A stretch of DNA of 64,000 nt, from assembly GCA_028877215.1 (NCBI GenBank), contig JAPPFJ010000014.1:62001-126000 (forward strand), written 5' to 3'. The position numbers and the translations under genes are program-made. The notes beneath the pieces were generated by a model. It was not told the origin of the DNA, did not search any database, and worked only from the letters and a program-made list of their open reading frames with translations. This DNA comes from Gemmatimonadota bacterium (GTDB lineage Bacteria > Latescibacterota > UBA2968 > GCA-2709665). This document shows, piece by piece, positions 26,404 to 36,074 of the stretch. Within the stretch, counting starts at the first letter, position 1. Every line of letters starts with the position of its first letter.

Positions 26404-27030
26404 ATGGTTGAACTTTATGTAAATGGCGGGCCCTTCATGCACCCGCTTCTGCTGATGCTGCTTTTCGGTATTGCGGTCAGTATTGAACGTTTCTGGTCGC
26501 TGTGGCGGTCATCAATCGACACGCGGGAGTTTTTCACCGCGGTTCAGGAAGCGCTCAAGCAGCGGGGGCCGGAGGGCGTCGCTGAGGTCTGCGCCAGTCA
26601 CCGGGGCCCGGTCGCTTCGGTTCTCCACGCCGGCCTTCTTCGTCTGGACCGGGGGCTCGAACACGTCGAAAAGGCCATTGAAGAATCCGGCGCCATCGAG
26701 ATGGCCTTTCTGGAAAAAGGCATGGTCTGGTTATCCACCGTAGCCAATATTGCGCCGCTACTCGGGTTCCTCGGCACCGTGAGCGGTATGATCAGCGCCT
26801 TCGACGCCATTGCAAAAGCAGGCGACGTAGAGCCCAGCATCGTGGCCGCCGGTATTTCGGAAGCGCTCATCACCACCGCCTCCGGCCTGGTTATCGCCAT
26901 TCCGATTCAGGCATTGCATAACCTGTTCGTCTCGAAGATCGACAAGATCATTATCGATATGCAGGAGAGTTCCTCTCAGTTCATCGACGAACTGATCCAG
27001 GCCGGCTACGACAAGCCCGCGGGAGAGTGA
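26404..27030 (+). CDS. ExbB/TolQ/MotA-family proton channel protein
   Basis: 208 residues, three membrane helices near residues 12-32, 115-135 and 155-178. Conserved channel region TVANIAPLLGFLGTVSGMISAFDAIAKAGDVEP is typical of ExbB/TolQ. It forms the pentameric channel that uses the proton gradient to power TonB or Tol. The next gene, exbD, starts 3 bases downstream. Whether it energises transport, motility or the envelope cannot be told; TolA, TolB and Pal are not nearby. Confidence 0.92.
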   Translation: MVELYVNGGPFMHPLLLMLLFGIAVSIERFWSLWRSSIDTREFFTAVQEALKQRGPEGVAEVCASHRGPVASVLHAGLLRLDRGLEHVEKAIEESGAIEMAFLEKGMVWLSTVANIAPLLGFLGTVSGMISAFDAIAKAGDVEPSIVAAGISEALITTASGLVIAIPIQALHNLFVSKIDKIIIDMQESSSQFIDELIQAGYDKPAGE

Positions 27031-27033
27031 GCC

Positions 27034-27450
27034 ATGGCGAACAAGCCGCAGCTGGCAAGGCGGAACAAGTCCAACCCTGAAATTCCGACTTCGTCGATGG
27101 CGGACATCGCCTTTCTGCTTATTGTCTTCTTCCTGGTGACGACCACGATGAACCAGGACAAGGGCATCGGCATGCAGCTTCCGCCCGCCGGAGAAAACAA
27201 GAAGATCCAGAAGAAGAATATCTGCAACGTCTGGGTGAATGCCGCCGGTGATATCCTGATCAACCTGGAGCAGGAAGTTCCTCTGGGGCAGTTGCGGGCC
27301 GACATCGAGCGGCGCCTGAGCGAAAACGACAAGCTGATCGTTTCTCTCAAGGCGGACGAGGAGACGCCGTATAACGCATTCATCGACGTCCTGGATGAGA
27401 TCAAGCTTTCGGGCGCAACGCGGATCTCTCTAGCATCCCCGGAAAAGTAG
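27034..27450 (+). CDS. ExbD/TolR-family protein, first copy
   Basis: 138 residues. One N-terminal helix contains the essential aspartate (SMADIAFLLIVFFLVTTTM), followed by a periplasmic domain with GDILINLEQEVPLGQL. Longer cytoplasmic lead than usual (PQLARRNKSNPEIPTSS). Pairs with ExbB; the second, diverged copy follows. Confidence 0.92.
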   Translation: MANKPQLARRNKSNPEIPTSSMADIAFLLIVFFLVTTTMNQDKGIGMQLPPAGENKKIQKKNICNVWVNAAGDILINLEQEVPLGQLRADIERRLSENDKLIVSLKADEETPYNAFIDVLDEIKLSGATRISLASPEK

Positions 27451-27477
27451 GTTCGTCCGGCAACAGGAGTTCTCAGC

Positions 27478-27888
27478 ATGGCGGATTTTTCAAAAAAATC
27501 AGGGGTACATACGTCCATTCCGACAGGTTCGATGGCGGATATCGCCTTTCTCCTCCTGATCTTTTTCATGGTCACGACGGTCTTCGTCCGCTATCGGGTC
27601 ACGGGGATCGTATTGCCCAGGGCTGAAAAGGTTGAGGAAATCAAGACGCGTCGCCACATATCCTATGTCTGGATTTCCGCGGACCGGAAGGTCTACATAG
27701 ACGACAAGATCGCACAGGTCAATCAGGTTGCTCCCATCTTCTACGAACGCCGGGTGCAGAACCCGCGGCTGATCGTTTCGCTCAAATGCGATACGCGTGC
27801 GCCCTACGGGCTGGTGTCACAAGTGATCGAAGAACTTCGCAAAGCCGATGCGCTCCGCGTCAACTTTGCCACCGATCGAGAGAGGTAA
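27478..27888 (+). CDS. ExbD/TolR-family protein, second copy
   Basis: 136 residues, 27 bases after the first copy. Same layout with SMADIAFLLLIFFMVTTVFV and a periplasmic domain reading RKVYIDDKIAQVNQV. The two copies differ clearly, which fits a heterodimeric ExbD pair as described for ExbB-ExbD-ExbD operons in several phyla. Followed 5 bases on by tonB. Confidence 0.92.
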   Translation: MADFSKKSGVHTSIPTGSMADIAFLLLIFFMVTTVFVRYRVTGIVLPRAEKVEEIKTRRHISYVWISADRKVYIDDKIAQVNQVAPIFYERRVQNPRLIVSLKCDTRAPYGLVSQVIEELRKADALRVNFATDRER

Positions 27889-27893
27889 CGCAT

Positions 27894-28565
27894 ATGGCCT
27901 ATATCAGAGGGAAGGACATCGTCCGGAGGAAGTACCCTGAACACGACCTCAGAAGGCGTTATCCCAAAGTCTTCTGGACGTCGGTCGGTATCTCCTGCGC
28001 CCTGCACCTGATCATGGCAATCCTTTTTCCCACGTTCGATATACGGGCCTCGGCGGGCAAGAAAGACCAGATCATCATCCAGATGGAGGAGATCCCGGAA
28101 ACGCGCCAGATTCAGCGGCCTCCCCCTCCTCCCCGGCCGGCCATGCCGGTTGAAACCGAGAGCGACGACGTTCCCGACGACGTTACCATCGAAACGACCG
28201 ACCTCGACCTGGATCAGGCCCCCGTAGACCTGCCTCCTCCTCCTCCGGGCGCCACCGAAGCGCCCATGGAAGAAGAAGTGATGGAGTTCTGGAGCGTGGA
28301 GGAAAAACCGGAAATGATCAAGGGGGTCCAGCCCAAATACCCCGAGATCGCACGCAAGGCAGGGTTGGAGGGCAATGTATTCGTGAAGTTCATGGTGCGC
28401 AGAGACGGTCGGACGGCCAAGGTTCAGGTGTTGAGGGGCCAGGAAATCTTCAGGCAGGCGGCCATGGATGCGGTCAGACAGTTCGTATTCAAGCCGGCAA
28501 TCCAGAACGACAAGCCCGTGAATGTCTGGATGACCCAGGCTATTAAGTTTAAACTCCACGATTGA
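27894..28565 (+). CDS. TonB-family energy transducer
   Basis: 223 residues from ATG 27894. A cytoplasmic motif KYPEHDLRRRYPKVF precedes the membrane helix (VGISCALHLIMAILFP). The periplasmic part has proline runs (PPPPPRP, LPPPPPG) and acidic spacers. The TonB C-terminal domain is YPEIARKAGLEGNVFVKFMV through VFKPAIQNDKPVNVWMTQAI. It should couple the ExbBD motor to outer-membrane receptors. A shortened paralogue lies at 62567-63373. Confidence 0.93.
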   Translation: MAYIRGKDIVRRKYPEHDLRRRYPKVFWTSVGISCALHLIMAILFPTFDIRASAGKKDQIIIQMEEIPETRQIQRPPPPPRPAMPVETESDDVPDDVTIETTDLDLDQAPVDLPPPPPGATEAPMEEEVMEFWSVEEKPEMIKGVQPKYPEIARKAGLEGNVFVKFMVRRDGRTAKVQVLRGQEIFRQAAMDAVRQFVFKPAIQNDKPVNVWMTQAIKFKLHD

Positions 28566-28594
28566 ACCCCGACAGGACAGAACAAACGCGACGG

Positions 28595-28623
28595 AGGCCA
28601 TCACACAACCGGTGGTGGCCTTT
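28595..28623 (+). terminator. Terminator after tonB
   Basis: AGGCCATCAC and GTGGTGGCCT form a 10-bp stem (one G-T pair) with a 7-base loop, 30 bases after the tonB stop; only TTT follows, so it is moderate. Confidence 0.6.
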
Positions 28624-28640
28624 GCGCATGTCCAAATCAA

Positions 28641-28669
28641 TTGACATCGACACGGGATTTGGCAATATT
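28641..28669 (+). promoter_or_regulatory. Candidate promoter of the second TPR gene
   Basis: TTGACA at 28641-28646, then 17 bases, then AATATT (28664-28669), 56 bases before the ATG at 28725. The -35 is perfect, the -10 is four of six. Confidence 0.5.
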
Positions 28670-28724
28670 TGTTGTCTATATATCGCGTTTCCGTTAACCT
28701 GCAATTTCGAGAGGATCACCTGAT

Positions 28725-29939
28725 ATGCGTTGTCGACAGCCCTTGCTCCTGCTCTTGTGCCTTCTATTCTGCCAGCCCGGTTGGGCTCAAGTAGCTCCGG
28801 AATCGGCGGAAAAATACAACGCCGGTCAGGCCCTTTACGAGAAGAGGCGTTATCAGCAAGCCCTTCAGGCGTTCGAAGAAGCCGTTAAACTGGATGGCAA
28901 CAATGCCCAGGCCTATCGAGGCATGGCCAAAACCTACCAGAAGCTCAAGGATTCCGACAAAGCCATCGCCAATTTCCGAATGGCCACCACGGTAAAGCCG
29001 GATTACGTTGAAGCCCATTACGAACTGGGGAACTTTTTTTACAATCTGAAGAGGTACAAGGACGCTCAGGCGGCGTTCAAGGCCGTGGTGAATCTCGACG
29101 GCGATTTTCAAAACGGCAATGCGCGGAATCTCCTGAAAGCGGCCTATTCAAGGCACGGCAGGGACCACCTGCTCAGGAAGAACTACAGGAAAGCCATCGA
29201 GGAATACGAAAATGCAACACAGCTCGATCCCACGGATGCCACCAACTACTACAATCTGGGTTTGGCCGCCAAACAGGCCCGAAAATACAAACAGGCGGAG
29301 AATGCCTTTACAACGGCCGTTGAGCTCAACCCCACGTACGCCAAGGCCCATCGACAACTGGGCGACCTGTATCGGCTCACCAAGAGAAACAGCCGGGCGA
29401 TCCGGAGTTACGGCCGGGCGATCGACAGCGATCCGAACTGTAAAGACAGGAAGAATATCAACGCCTATCGCAACCTGGCGGTCGTATTTAACCGAACGAA
29501 GCAATATTCCAGGGCCGTATCCACGCTCAGAAAAGCCGTGGCGGTAGCCCCCACTACCAAAGACAAAGTCAGGATCTACGCCGCGCTGGGACACTCACAC
29601 GCGTTGGGGAAGAACTACAAGAGCGCGGTGTCCGCGTATCAGCAGGCGCTCGCGCTGGACTCCCGAGACAGTGAAGCCCAGTACAGGGCGGCGGTTGCCT
29701 ATTTCGAACTCAAACAGTACCAGAACGCCCTCAACTACGCCAGAAGAGCCGCGCGGGACCGAAGGTACGGCGTGCCGGCGTACGTCATCATGGGCGACGT
29801 TTACGACGCGTGGCGGCCCCAGGGATGGAAGGAAAAAGCGATCCAAAACTACTCCAGGGGACTCAGAGACCGGAAATTCAAAAAGTACTGCGAGGACAAG
29901 ATCGATCGCATCAAGAACCCCGTTGACACCGGAGAATAG
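28725..29939 (+). CDS. Secreted TPR-repeat protein, second copy
   Basis: 404 residues. Signal peptide 1-21 (LLLLLCLLFCQPGWAQ), then about nine TPR units from residue 29 to 390 (AEKYNAGQALYEKRRYQQAL, YYNLGLAAKQARKYKQAENA). Rich in Lys and Arg between repeats. Probably a periplasmic scaffold. It has its own promoter but sits next to the TonB cluster. Not closely similar to the first TPR protein. Confidence 0.87.
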   Translation: MRCRQPLLLLLCLLFCQPGWAQVAPESAEKYNAGQALYEKRRYQQALQAFEEAVKLDGNNAQAYRGMAKTYQKLKDSDKAIANFRMATTVKPDYVEAHYELGNFFYNLKRYKDAQAAFKAVVNLDGDFQNGNARNLLKAAYSRHGRDHLLRKNYRKAIEEYENATQLDPTDATNYYNLGLAAKQARKYKQAENAFTTAVELNPTYAKAHRQLGDLYRLTKRNSRAIRSYGRAIDSDPNCKDRKNINAYRNLAVVFNRTKQYSRAVSTLRKAVAVAPTTKDKVRIYAALGHSHALGKNYKSAVSAYQQALALDSRDSEAQYRAAVAYFELKQYQNALNYARRAARDRRYGVPAYVIMGDVYDAWRPQGWKEKAIQNYSRGLRDRKFKKYCEDKIDRIKNPVDTGE

Positions 29940-30060
29940 GAACACGAAGCAGAACACCCGGCGTGTCATCCACACGCGCCGGCGCGCCTCCATACATAAT
30001 CCCACTCCCTGAACGTTCCGTTTGACGTCAGAGCCGTCCGTTTCATCCAGACCACGGGCC

Positions 30061-30621
30061 ATGTTGCGCCGGGGCCCGGACGTCTCTGCGGGCGAATTCA
30101 CCATAACGATCGTCTTCCCGGCATGCTGTCCACCGGTTTGTGAATCCACGACGCGCATTAACGCCGTCGACAGCGACCTTGACTTGACGCTCGAAAATTT
30201 CACCTTCCTTCTGGCTTTTCTGGGTTATCTCGGGCTGTCTGCGAATCTGGTACTTACCGCCAGGGGTACGTTCAGCCGCCCGGCCATCGCCCTGGTCGCG
30301 CTGGTTGCCGTCGCCCACGTCTACCTGGTCTGGGCGTACCGGTACGACTGGCAGTTTGACATGGCCGTCCGGAACGGCTACGCCGGCTTCCTTATCTTCC
30401 ACTCGGCGCTTCTGTGTATCGTAACCGCGGCCCTTGTGCCGCCGGTGATCTGCAAGGCCCTTATCCTCCTGTCTTTTCTGATTGTTTCCGCCGGCGCTTC
30501 GGGAGCCGTGTTCAGGTACGACGTCGTCAGCATCTACCGCGTTCCGGTGCTGGTCAACGCCGGCTTTGGCCTCGGTTTTCTTGTTTACAACCGGTTTCGT
30601 GAACACAAACCATCCAGATGA
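30061..30621 (+). CDS. Small multi-pass membrane protein (start uncertain)
   Basis: The last ~145 residues hold five hydrophobic helices (LTLENFTFLLAFLGYLGL, IALVALVAVAHVYLVWAY, GFLIFHSALLCIVTAALV, ALILLSFLIVSAGASGAV, VNAGFGLGFLVYNRF). The start is unclear: ATG 30061 lacks a ribosome binding site, and a TTG at 30184 would give the same membrane part. The TGA overlaps the Nudix ATG (ATGA), so the two are translationally coupled. No family recognised. Confidence 0.6.
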   Translation: MLRRGPDVSAGEFTITIVFPACCPPVCESTTRINAVDSDLDLTLENFTFLLAFLGYLGLSANLVLTARGTFSRPAIALVALVAVAHVYLVWAYRYDWQFDMAVRNGYAGFLIFHSALLCIVTAALVPPVICKALILLSFLIVSAGASGAVFRYDVVSIYRVPVLVNAGFGLGFLVYNRFREHKPSR

Positions 30622-31292
30622 CGGGAAAGCGCGCGATACACGGCAACCCGGACCGGGGCTACCTGACTTCAATTGCAGAAATCCGCCGGCGCCTCGCCGG
30701 ATATCGCCCGCATCTGGCCTCTGGAGACAGAGCCCGCGCGGCCGTCGCAATGGTCCTGCGTCAACGGGAGGAAGCCGTTCACCTGCTGTTCATCGAGCGG
30801 TCGCAGCGCGAAGATGATCCGTGGTCGGGCCACGTCGCGTTCCCGGGGGGCCGGGTGGAACCTGGCGACGTGAACTCGCGAACGGCCGCGGAGCGCGAGA
30901 CGCGGGAGGAACTCGGCCTGGATCTCGGAAAGGCGGAGTACCTCGGTCGACTGGACGACGTCACCGGCGCTACCCTTCCCATTCTCGTGTCGGGTTTCGT
31001 CTACAACGTCGAAACCAGAGATCGACTTCATCCGAATCACGAGGTCAAGGCGGCTTTCTGGGTACAGCTGAACGTTCTCGCCGACCCCGGACGCCATCGC
31101 GAGCGCAGCTTTCGGATCGACGACGCGGAACGCCGCTTCTCCACGATCGATCTGCCGGGTTCGCGCCAGCGCGTCCTCTGGGGCATTTCATATCGCCTGG
31201 TCTCGCAGTTGCTGGCGCTCCCGAGCCACCCGTTCCGTTCATCGCGGCCGACCCCGGTAGCGGGTTGTGCCAAACCCGGAGCGGAAGGATGA
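30618..31292 (+). CDS. Nudix hydrolase, CoA pyrophosphatase-like
   Basis: 224 residues. The Nudix box is GGRVEPGDVNSRTAAERETREELGLD (reading GxxxxxExxxxxREUxEExG with a 2-residue insert), preceded by the FPGG-type sequence HVAFPGG. The region ERSQREDDPWSGHVAFPGG is typical of the CoA/NADH-type Nudix subfamily (CoaA-type pyrophosphatase, PF00293). It cleaves a nucleoside diphosphate linked moiety. Starts inside the stop of the membrane protein and ends inside the start of the amidase (both ATGA). Confidence 0.88.
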   Translation: MTGKRAIHGNPDRGYLTSIAEIRRRLAGYRPHLASGDRARAAVAMVLRQREEAVHLLFIERSQREDDPWSGHVAFPGGRVEPGDVNSRTAAERETREELGLDLGKAEYLGRLDDVTGATLPILVSGFVYNVETRDRLHPNHEVKAAFWVQLNVLADPGRHRERSFRIDDAERRFSTIDLPGSRQRVLWGISYRLVSQLLALPSHPFRSSRPTPVAGCAKPGAEG

Positions 31293-32707
31293 ATTCAGCC
31301 GATCTTTGCCGTCTCCCTGCGGTCGGGCTGCGAAACCTGTATCAGAAGCGGGAACTCTCGCCCGTCGAGGTTACCCTTGCCGTTCTGGACCGGATTGAAC
31401 GGTGGAACCCGACCTTTAACCCCTTCGTCACGGTCACCCACGAACGCGCCGTGGAACAGGCAGTTCGTGCCGAACGCGCCTATATGAGAGGAGATGCCGG
31501 AATTCTGGCCGGCGTCCCCGGCTCACTCAAGGATCTTACCCCCACCAGGGGTATCCGCACCGCCCGTGGGTCCCTGCTCTACAAGAACTGGGTGCCCGAT
31601 TACGACGCGCCGCTGGCGGAACGCCTGTCAAACGCCGGGATGGTCCTGCTCGGCAAGACAACCACCCCCGAACTCGGCTGGAAGGGTGACTCTGGAAACC
31701 GGATCAACGGTCCGGTGCACAATCCCTGGATGTACGGCCGTACAGCCGGCGGGTCCAGTGGAGGCGCCGCGGCCGCCGTCGGCCTGGGTATGGGACCGGT
31801 TGCCCAGGGAACGGACGGAGCCGGATCCATTCGCATCCCGTGCAGCTTCTGCGGACTGTACGGACTCAAGCCGTCCTGGGGTCGTGTTCCCCAGTACCCG
31901 GCCAGCGTGGTCGAGTTGCTCTCGCACGCCGGTCCCGTCGCCCGCACCGTGAGAGATGCCGCGTTGATGCTCACGGCCATGGCCGGCGCACACCCCATGG
32001 ACCGCCTCTCGCTGCCCGATTCCACCGATTACCTCCTGGAGATGGAAGGCGATATCGCCGGTCTGCGCGTAGCCTGGTCTCCCGATCTCGGTTACGTCCG
32101 CGGCGATCCCGAAGTCCTGTCGATCGCGGCCGGTGCGGCTGTCCGGTTTCAGGATCTCGGCTGTCGCGTCGAAGAGGCACATCCCGGACTGCCCGATCCA
32201 TGGGACATTGCCGACACGATCTGGTCCGCTTCGTTCGCGGGGGTGTTCGAGGACAACCTGGACGACGTGAGGGATCTCCTGGACGCCGGCCTCGTCGCCG
32301 TGATTGAAAGGGGGAAATCCGTATCCGGGGCCCAGCTGGCAACCGCGTACGCGCGGCGCAATGACTACTACCACGGATGGCGTGAATTCATGAGCGCCTA
32401 CGACCTGTTTCTCTGCCCCACGCTTCCGGTTACAGCCTTTGCTGCGGGCCGCGATCATCCGGGGGAGATCGCGGGGCAACCGACCAGCTACCTCGGCTGG
32501 ACAGCCTATACGTACCCGTTCAACATCACCGGGCAGCCTGCTGCCACGGTCCCGGCGGGCATTGCCGGCGACGGTCTGCCGGTGGGCCTTCAGATTGCAG
32601 GCCGATGGCGCGACGACGCGGGCGTGCTGCGCGCCTCCGCGGCCTTCGAATCGCTCGCACCCTGGGACAAGAAACAACCCGCCGCCGCGCATAGGGAAGA
32701 GGCGTGA
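31289..32707 (+). CDS. Amidase-signature family hydrolase
   Basis: 472 residues from ATG 31289, overlapping the Nudix stop. The Ser-cisSer-Lys triad is visible: Lys in VPGSLKDL, cis-Ser in GGSSGGAAAA, and the nucleophile Ser in QGTDGAGSIRIPCSFCGLYG. It hydrolyses an amide, possibly a carbon-nitrogen bond of an acyl-amine or as a distant GatA paralogue; the GatB/GatC partners are absent so it is not the tRNA amidotransferase. Translationally coupled to the Nudix gene. Confidence 0.92.
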   Translation: MNSADLCRLPAVGLRNLYQKRELSPVEVTLAVLDRIERWNPTFNPFVTVTHERAVEQAVRAERAYMRGDAGILAGVPGSLKDLTPTRGIRTARGSLLYKNWVPDYDAPLAERLSNAGMVLLGKTTTPELGWKGDSGNRINGPVHNPWMYGRTAGGSSGGAAAAVGLGMGPVAQGTDGAGSIRIPCSFCGLYGLKPSWGRVPQYPASVVELLSHAGPVARTVRDAALMLTAMAGAHPMDRLSLPDSTDYLLEMEGDIAGLRVAWSPDLGYVRGDPEVLSIAAGAAVRFQDLGCRVEEAHPGLPDPWDIADTIWSASFAGVFEDNLDDVRDLLDAGLVAVIERGKSVSGAQLATAYARRNDYYHGWREFMSAYDLFLCPTLPVTAFAAGRDHPGEIAGQPTSYLGWTAYTYPFNITGQPAATVPAGIAGDGLPVGLQIAGRWRDDAGVLRASAAFESLAPWDKKQPAAAHREEA

Positions 32708-32829
32708 CGCCACCTCACTTAAGGTACGGCGGCGAACGCATGTTCTTACGAAAGACCAAATCCACATAAAGTCCGCAATCAGAAAAGGGAGTCCGCCAAC
32801 AGGGCCCGATTCACGGAAAGGACGGTCCG

Positions 32830-34008
32830 ATGATCATCAAACCCAGAATCCGGGGATTCATCTGTACGACGGCGCACCCCGTCGGCTGCGCGCACAATGT
32901 ACAGGAACAGATCGACTGGGTAAGGAACCAGCCGTCGCTGAAAGGCATCCGGAATGTGCTGGTCGTCGGCGCCTCGACGGGCTACGGGCTGGCCTCTCGA
33001 ATCGCTGCCTGCTTCGGCGCCGCCGCCGGGACCGTGGGCGTATTCTTTGAAAGGCCGGCTGTGAGGAATCGCACGGCATCGGCGGGATGGTACAATTCGG
33101 TTGCCTTCGAAAGAGCCGCAAAAGACGCGGGCTATTACTCAAAAAGCATCAACGGCGACGCGTTTTCCGATGAAATCAAGGAAGAGACTGTCTCGGCCAT
33201 CAGGGAAGACCTGGGAACTGTCGATCTCGTGGTTTACAGCCTGGCGTCGCCGCGGCGCACCCATCCCCGGACCGGGGCGCAATACACCTCGGTGTTGAAA
33301 ACCGTGGGCGAACCGTACACGGGAAAGACGGTCGATATCCACACCGGCGTCGTCTCGGAGGTCACCATCGAACCGGCCACCGGGGACGAGATCGACAATA
33401 CCGTCGCCGTCATGGGCGGTGAAGACTGGGACATGTGGATTCAGGTTCTCGAAGCGGCAGGCGTGCTTGCCGAGGGCGTCCGTACGGTCGCGTATACCTA
33501 TATCGGACCGGAGCTGACCCGGCCGGTCTACGGGGACGGCACCATCGGGAAAGCCAAGATCCACCTCGAGTCCACGGCCCGGCATCTGGACGCGCGGCTG
33601 AGGAAGAGAAACGGACGCGCCTACATCTCCGCAAACAAGGCCGTGGTCACCCAGTCAAGTGCGGCCGTACCGGTGGTATCCCTTTACATCTCACTGCTAT
33701 ACAAAATCATGAAGGAGAAGAACGTCCACGAAGGCTGTATAGAACAGATGTACCGGCTTCTGAAGGATCGAGTCTATGCCGGAACGCACGTCCCCACAGA
33801 CGAGAGCGGGCGCATCCGCATCGATGAACTGGAATTGAGGGAGGACGTGCAGTCGCGTATCGAGTCTCTCTGGCAGTCCGTGACGACCGAAAACCTGGAA
33901 GCGGTATCCGACGTGCAGGTTTTTCGCGCGGAATTCCTCAAGCTCTTCGGCTTCGGCCTCCCTGCGGTTGACTACGCGGCCCACGCAGACCCGGGCCAGC
34001 CCCTTTAG
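32830..34008 (+). CDS. fabV: Trans-2-enoyl-ACP/CoA reductase FabV
   Basis: 392 residues, AAGGA before the ATG. MIIKPRIRGFICTTAHPVGC at the start is the family signature, then VVGASTGYGLASRIA for NADH binding and VYGDGTIGKAK with the Tyr-x8-Lys catalytic pair. It reduces the enoyl intermediate in fatty acid synthesis and is the triclosan-tolerant type. No other fab genes nearby. Confidence 0.96.
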   Translation: MIIKPRIRGFICTTAHPVGCAHNVQEQIDWVRNQPSLKGIRNVLVVGASTGYGLASRIAACFGAAAGTVGVFFERPAVRNRTASAGWYNSVAFERAAKDAGYYSKSINGDAFSDEIKEETVSAIREDLGTVDLVVYSLASPRRTHPRTGAQYTSVLKTVGEPYTGKTVDIHTGVVSEVTIEPATGDEIDNTVAVMGGEDWDMWIQVLEAAGVLAEGVRTVAYTYIGPELTRPVYGDGTIGKAKIHLESTARHLDARLRKRNGRAYISANKAVVTQSSAAVPVVSLYISLLYKIMKEKNVHEGCIEQMYRLLKDRVYAGTHVPTDESGRIRIDELELREDVQSRIESLWQSVTTENLEAVSDVQVFRAEFLKLFGFGLPAVDYAAHADPGQPL

Positions 34009-34273
34009 TGGTCGGTCCGGCCCCGCCAGCCCGATCGTCATATCGTTCAGTCCATTCCGCGAAATTTGAAAATCCCTTTCCCACAATTCCCTCCTTCACG
34101 TCTTCCGTCAGGCCTATCTCTTTTCCGGACAATAAGTTAGATAAATCTGGAACATCTGGTACACCCTTTGCGTAATCAGGGGACGTCAGGATTTACCAAC
34201 ACCGGACTCCCTGCAGAACAGCACGCTTCCGTGGAGTTCAGTCGCGTATCTGACCGGCTCCAAGGAGGCCCGT

Positions 34274-35809
34274 ATGATGTCCCGAGTGCTGAGTTGCGCC
34301 ACCCTCGGAATCGACGCCTATGTCGTGCGTATCGAGACCGATCTGGATTATCAGCTTCCCGCATTCTCGGTAGTCGGTCTGCCGGACAACGCCGTCAAGG
34401 AAAGCCGGGATCGCGTAACCGCCGCAATAAAGAACTCCGGCAGGATCTTTCCGAACCGCCGCGTAACCGTCAATCTCGCGCCCGCCGATATCCGAAAGGA
34501 AGGATCGGCCTTTGACCTGCCCATTGCCGTGGGCATCCTGGCCGCTTCCGGAGACATCTCGCCCGAGATCCTTTCGCAATACATCGTCCTCGGGGAGTTG
34601 GCGCTCGACGGAGCCGTACGGCCCGTCCGGGGCGTCCTGCCGATGGCCGTGGAGACCCGCCAGGCCGGTTACAAGGGCATGATTCTCCCACGCGAAAACG
34701 CCCGCGAGGCAGCCATCGCGGGCGGTATCGACGTGCATCCTGTGGGCGACCTGATGGAGACGCTGGACTTCCTGGAGGGTTACCGGGACGTACCCACACT
34801 CCAGGTCGATGTCGACCGGATCTTCAGCCAGGCCCTGAGCTACCGTATCGATTTCCGCGACGTCCGGGGTCAGGTTCACGCCAAGCGTGCGCTGGAAGTG
34901 GCTGCCAGCGGCGGCCACAACATCATCATGATCGGTCCGCCCGGTTCCGGAAAAACGATGCTCACCCGCCGTCTACCCACCATCCTCCCCGACCTGACCC
35001 TGGACGAAGCCATCGAAGCCACCAAGATCCATTCCGTGGCCGGACTGTTGCCTCCGGATACCACCCTGGTGGCGGTCCGGCCCTTTCGCTCGCCCCACCA
35101 CACCATCTCGGACGCCGGCCTGATCGGGGGCGGTACTCACCCGCGGCCGGGCGAGGTCTCTCTTGCGCACCATGGCGTTCTCTTTCTGGACGAGCTGCCC
35201 GAGTTCAAGAAGCACGTCCTGGAGGTCCTGCGCCAACCGCTCGAGGATGGTTTCGTCACCATCGCCCGGGCCATCGTCTCTCTGACCTATCCCGCACAGT
35301 TCATGCTCGCCTGCGCCCTGAATCCCTGCCCGTGCGGATACTTCGGCGATCCCCGGAACGAATGCACGTGTTCTCCGCCGATCATCCAGCGGTATATGTC
35401 CCGAATATCCGGCCCGCTTCTGGATCGCATCGACATTCACATTGAAGTTCCGGGGGTCGACTACAGTGAACTGACCGATGAACCCGGCGGAGAAACGTCC
35501 GATACGATTCGCGAAGGCGTGAATGCGGCGCGCCAGGTGCAACTTCACCGCTTCAGAGAGAAACAACACCTGTTCTGCAATGCGCATATGGGGCCCGCGG
35601 AAATCCGTGATTACTGCAAGATCGACGGTAAAGGCGAAGAGCTTCTCAAAATGGCAATTACGAAACTCGGCCTGTCGGCGCGCGCCTACGACCGCATCCT
35701 GAAAGTCAGCCGCACCATCGCCGACCTGGAAGAGGAACAGGAAATCAAGCCTCAGCACGTCGGGGAGGCCATTCAGTACCGTAGTCTCGATCGGAATCTC
35801 TGGATGTAA
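34274..35809 (+). CDS. comM: YifB/ComM family Mg-chelatase-like AAA+ ATPase
   Basis: 511 residues, GGAGG before the ATG. The N-terminal LonC-like domain begins [15 protein letters not shown]. The AAA+ core has Walker [11 protein letters not shown], Walker [10 protein letters not shown] and the signature [20 protein letters not shown] zinc-binding cysteine cluster follows: [20 protein letters not shown]. It ends with the family helix region. ComM is a hexameric helicase that promotes branch migration in natural transformation, but the family is conserved beyond competent bacteria. Confidence 0.95.
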   Translation: MMSRVLSCATLGIDAYVVRIETDLDYQLPAFSVVGLPDNAVKESRDRVTAAIKNSGRIFPNRRVTVNLAPADIRKEGSAFDLPIAVGILAASGDISPEILSQYIVLGELALDGAVRPVRGVLPMAVETRQAGYKGMILPRENAREAAIAGGIDVHPVGDLMETLDFLEGYRDVPTLQVDVDRIFSQALSYRIDFRDVRGQVHAKRALEVAASGGHNIIMIGPPGSGKTMLTRRLPTILPDLTLDEAIEATKIHSVAGLLPPDTTLVAVRPFRSPHHTISDAGLIGGGTHPRPGEVSLAHHGVLFLDELPEFKKHVLEVLRQPLEDGFVTIARAIVSLTYPAQFMLACALNPCPCGYFGDPRNECTCSPPIIQRYMSRISGPLLDRIDIHIEVPGVDYSELTDEPGGETSDTIREGVNAARQVQLHRFREKQHLFCNAHMGPAEIRDYCKIDGKGEELLKMAITKLGLSARAYDRILKVSRTIADLEEEQEIKPQHVGEAIQYRSLDRNLWM

Positions 35810-36074
35810 TCTCCGTCGAGAGCCGCGCCGATGTCCGTGAAATCCCCTCACTGAAAAAAGTCATAGTTCAGTTGTTGTGGTTACTCGCATTTCGTAGAGG
35901 CGCTGTCACGCCATAGACAAGCGGTTCCAGGCCGACAATCCTCGAAAAACCGGGTGTCACACGGTCATTAGTTTCGCTAAAGGATGCCAAAAACCCCTTG
36001 ACTTTAGGTTTACAAATGCACTTTATTTTTTCTGAATATGATGAATTCAACGCCCGCACGAGAATCAAGAATTG

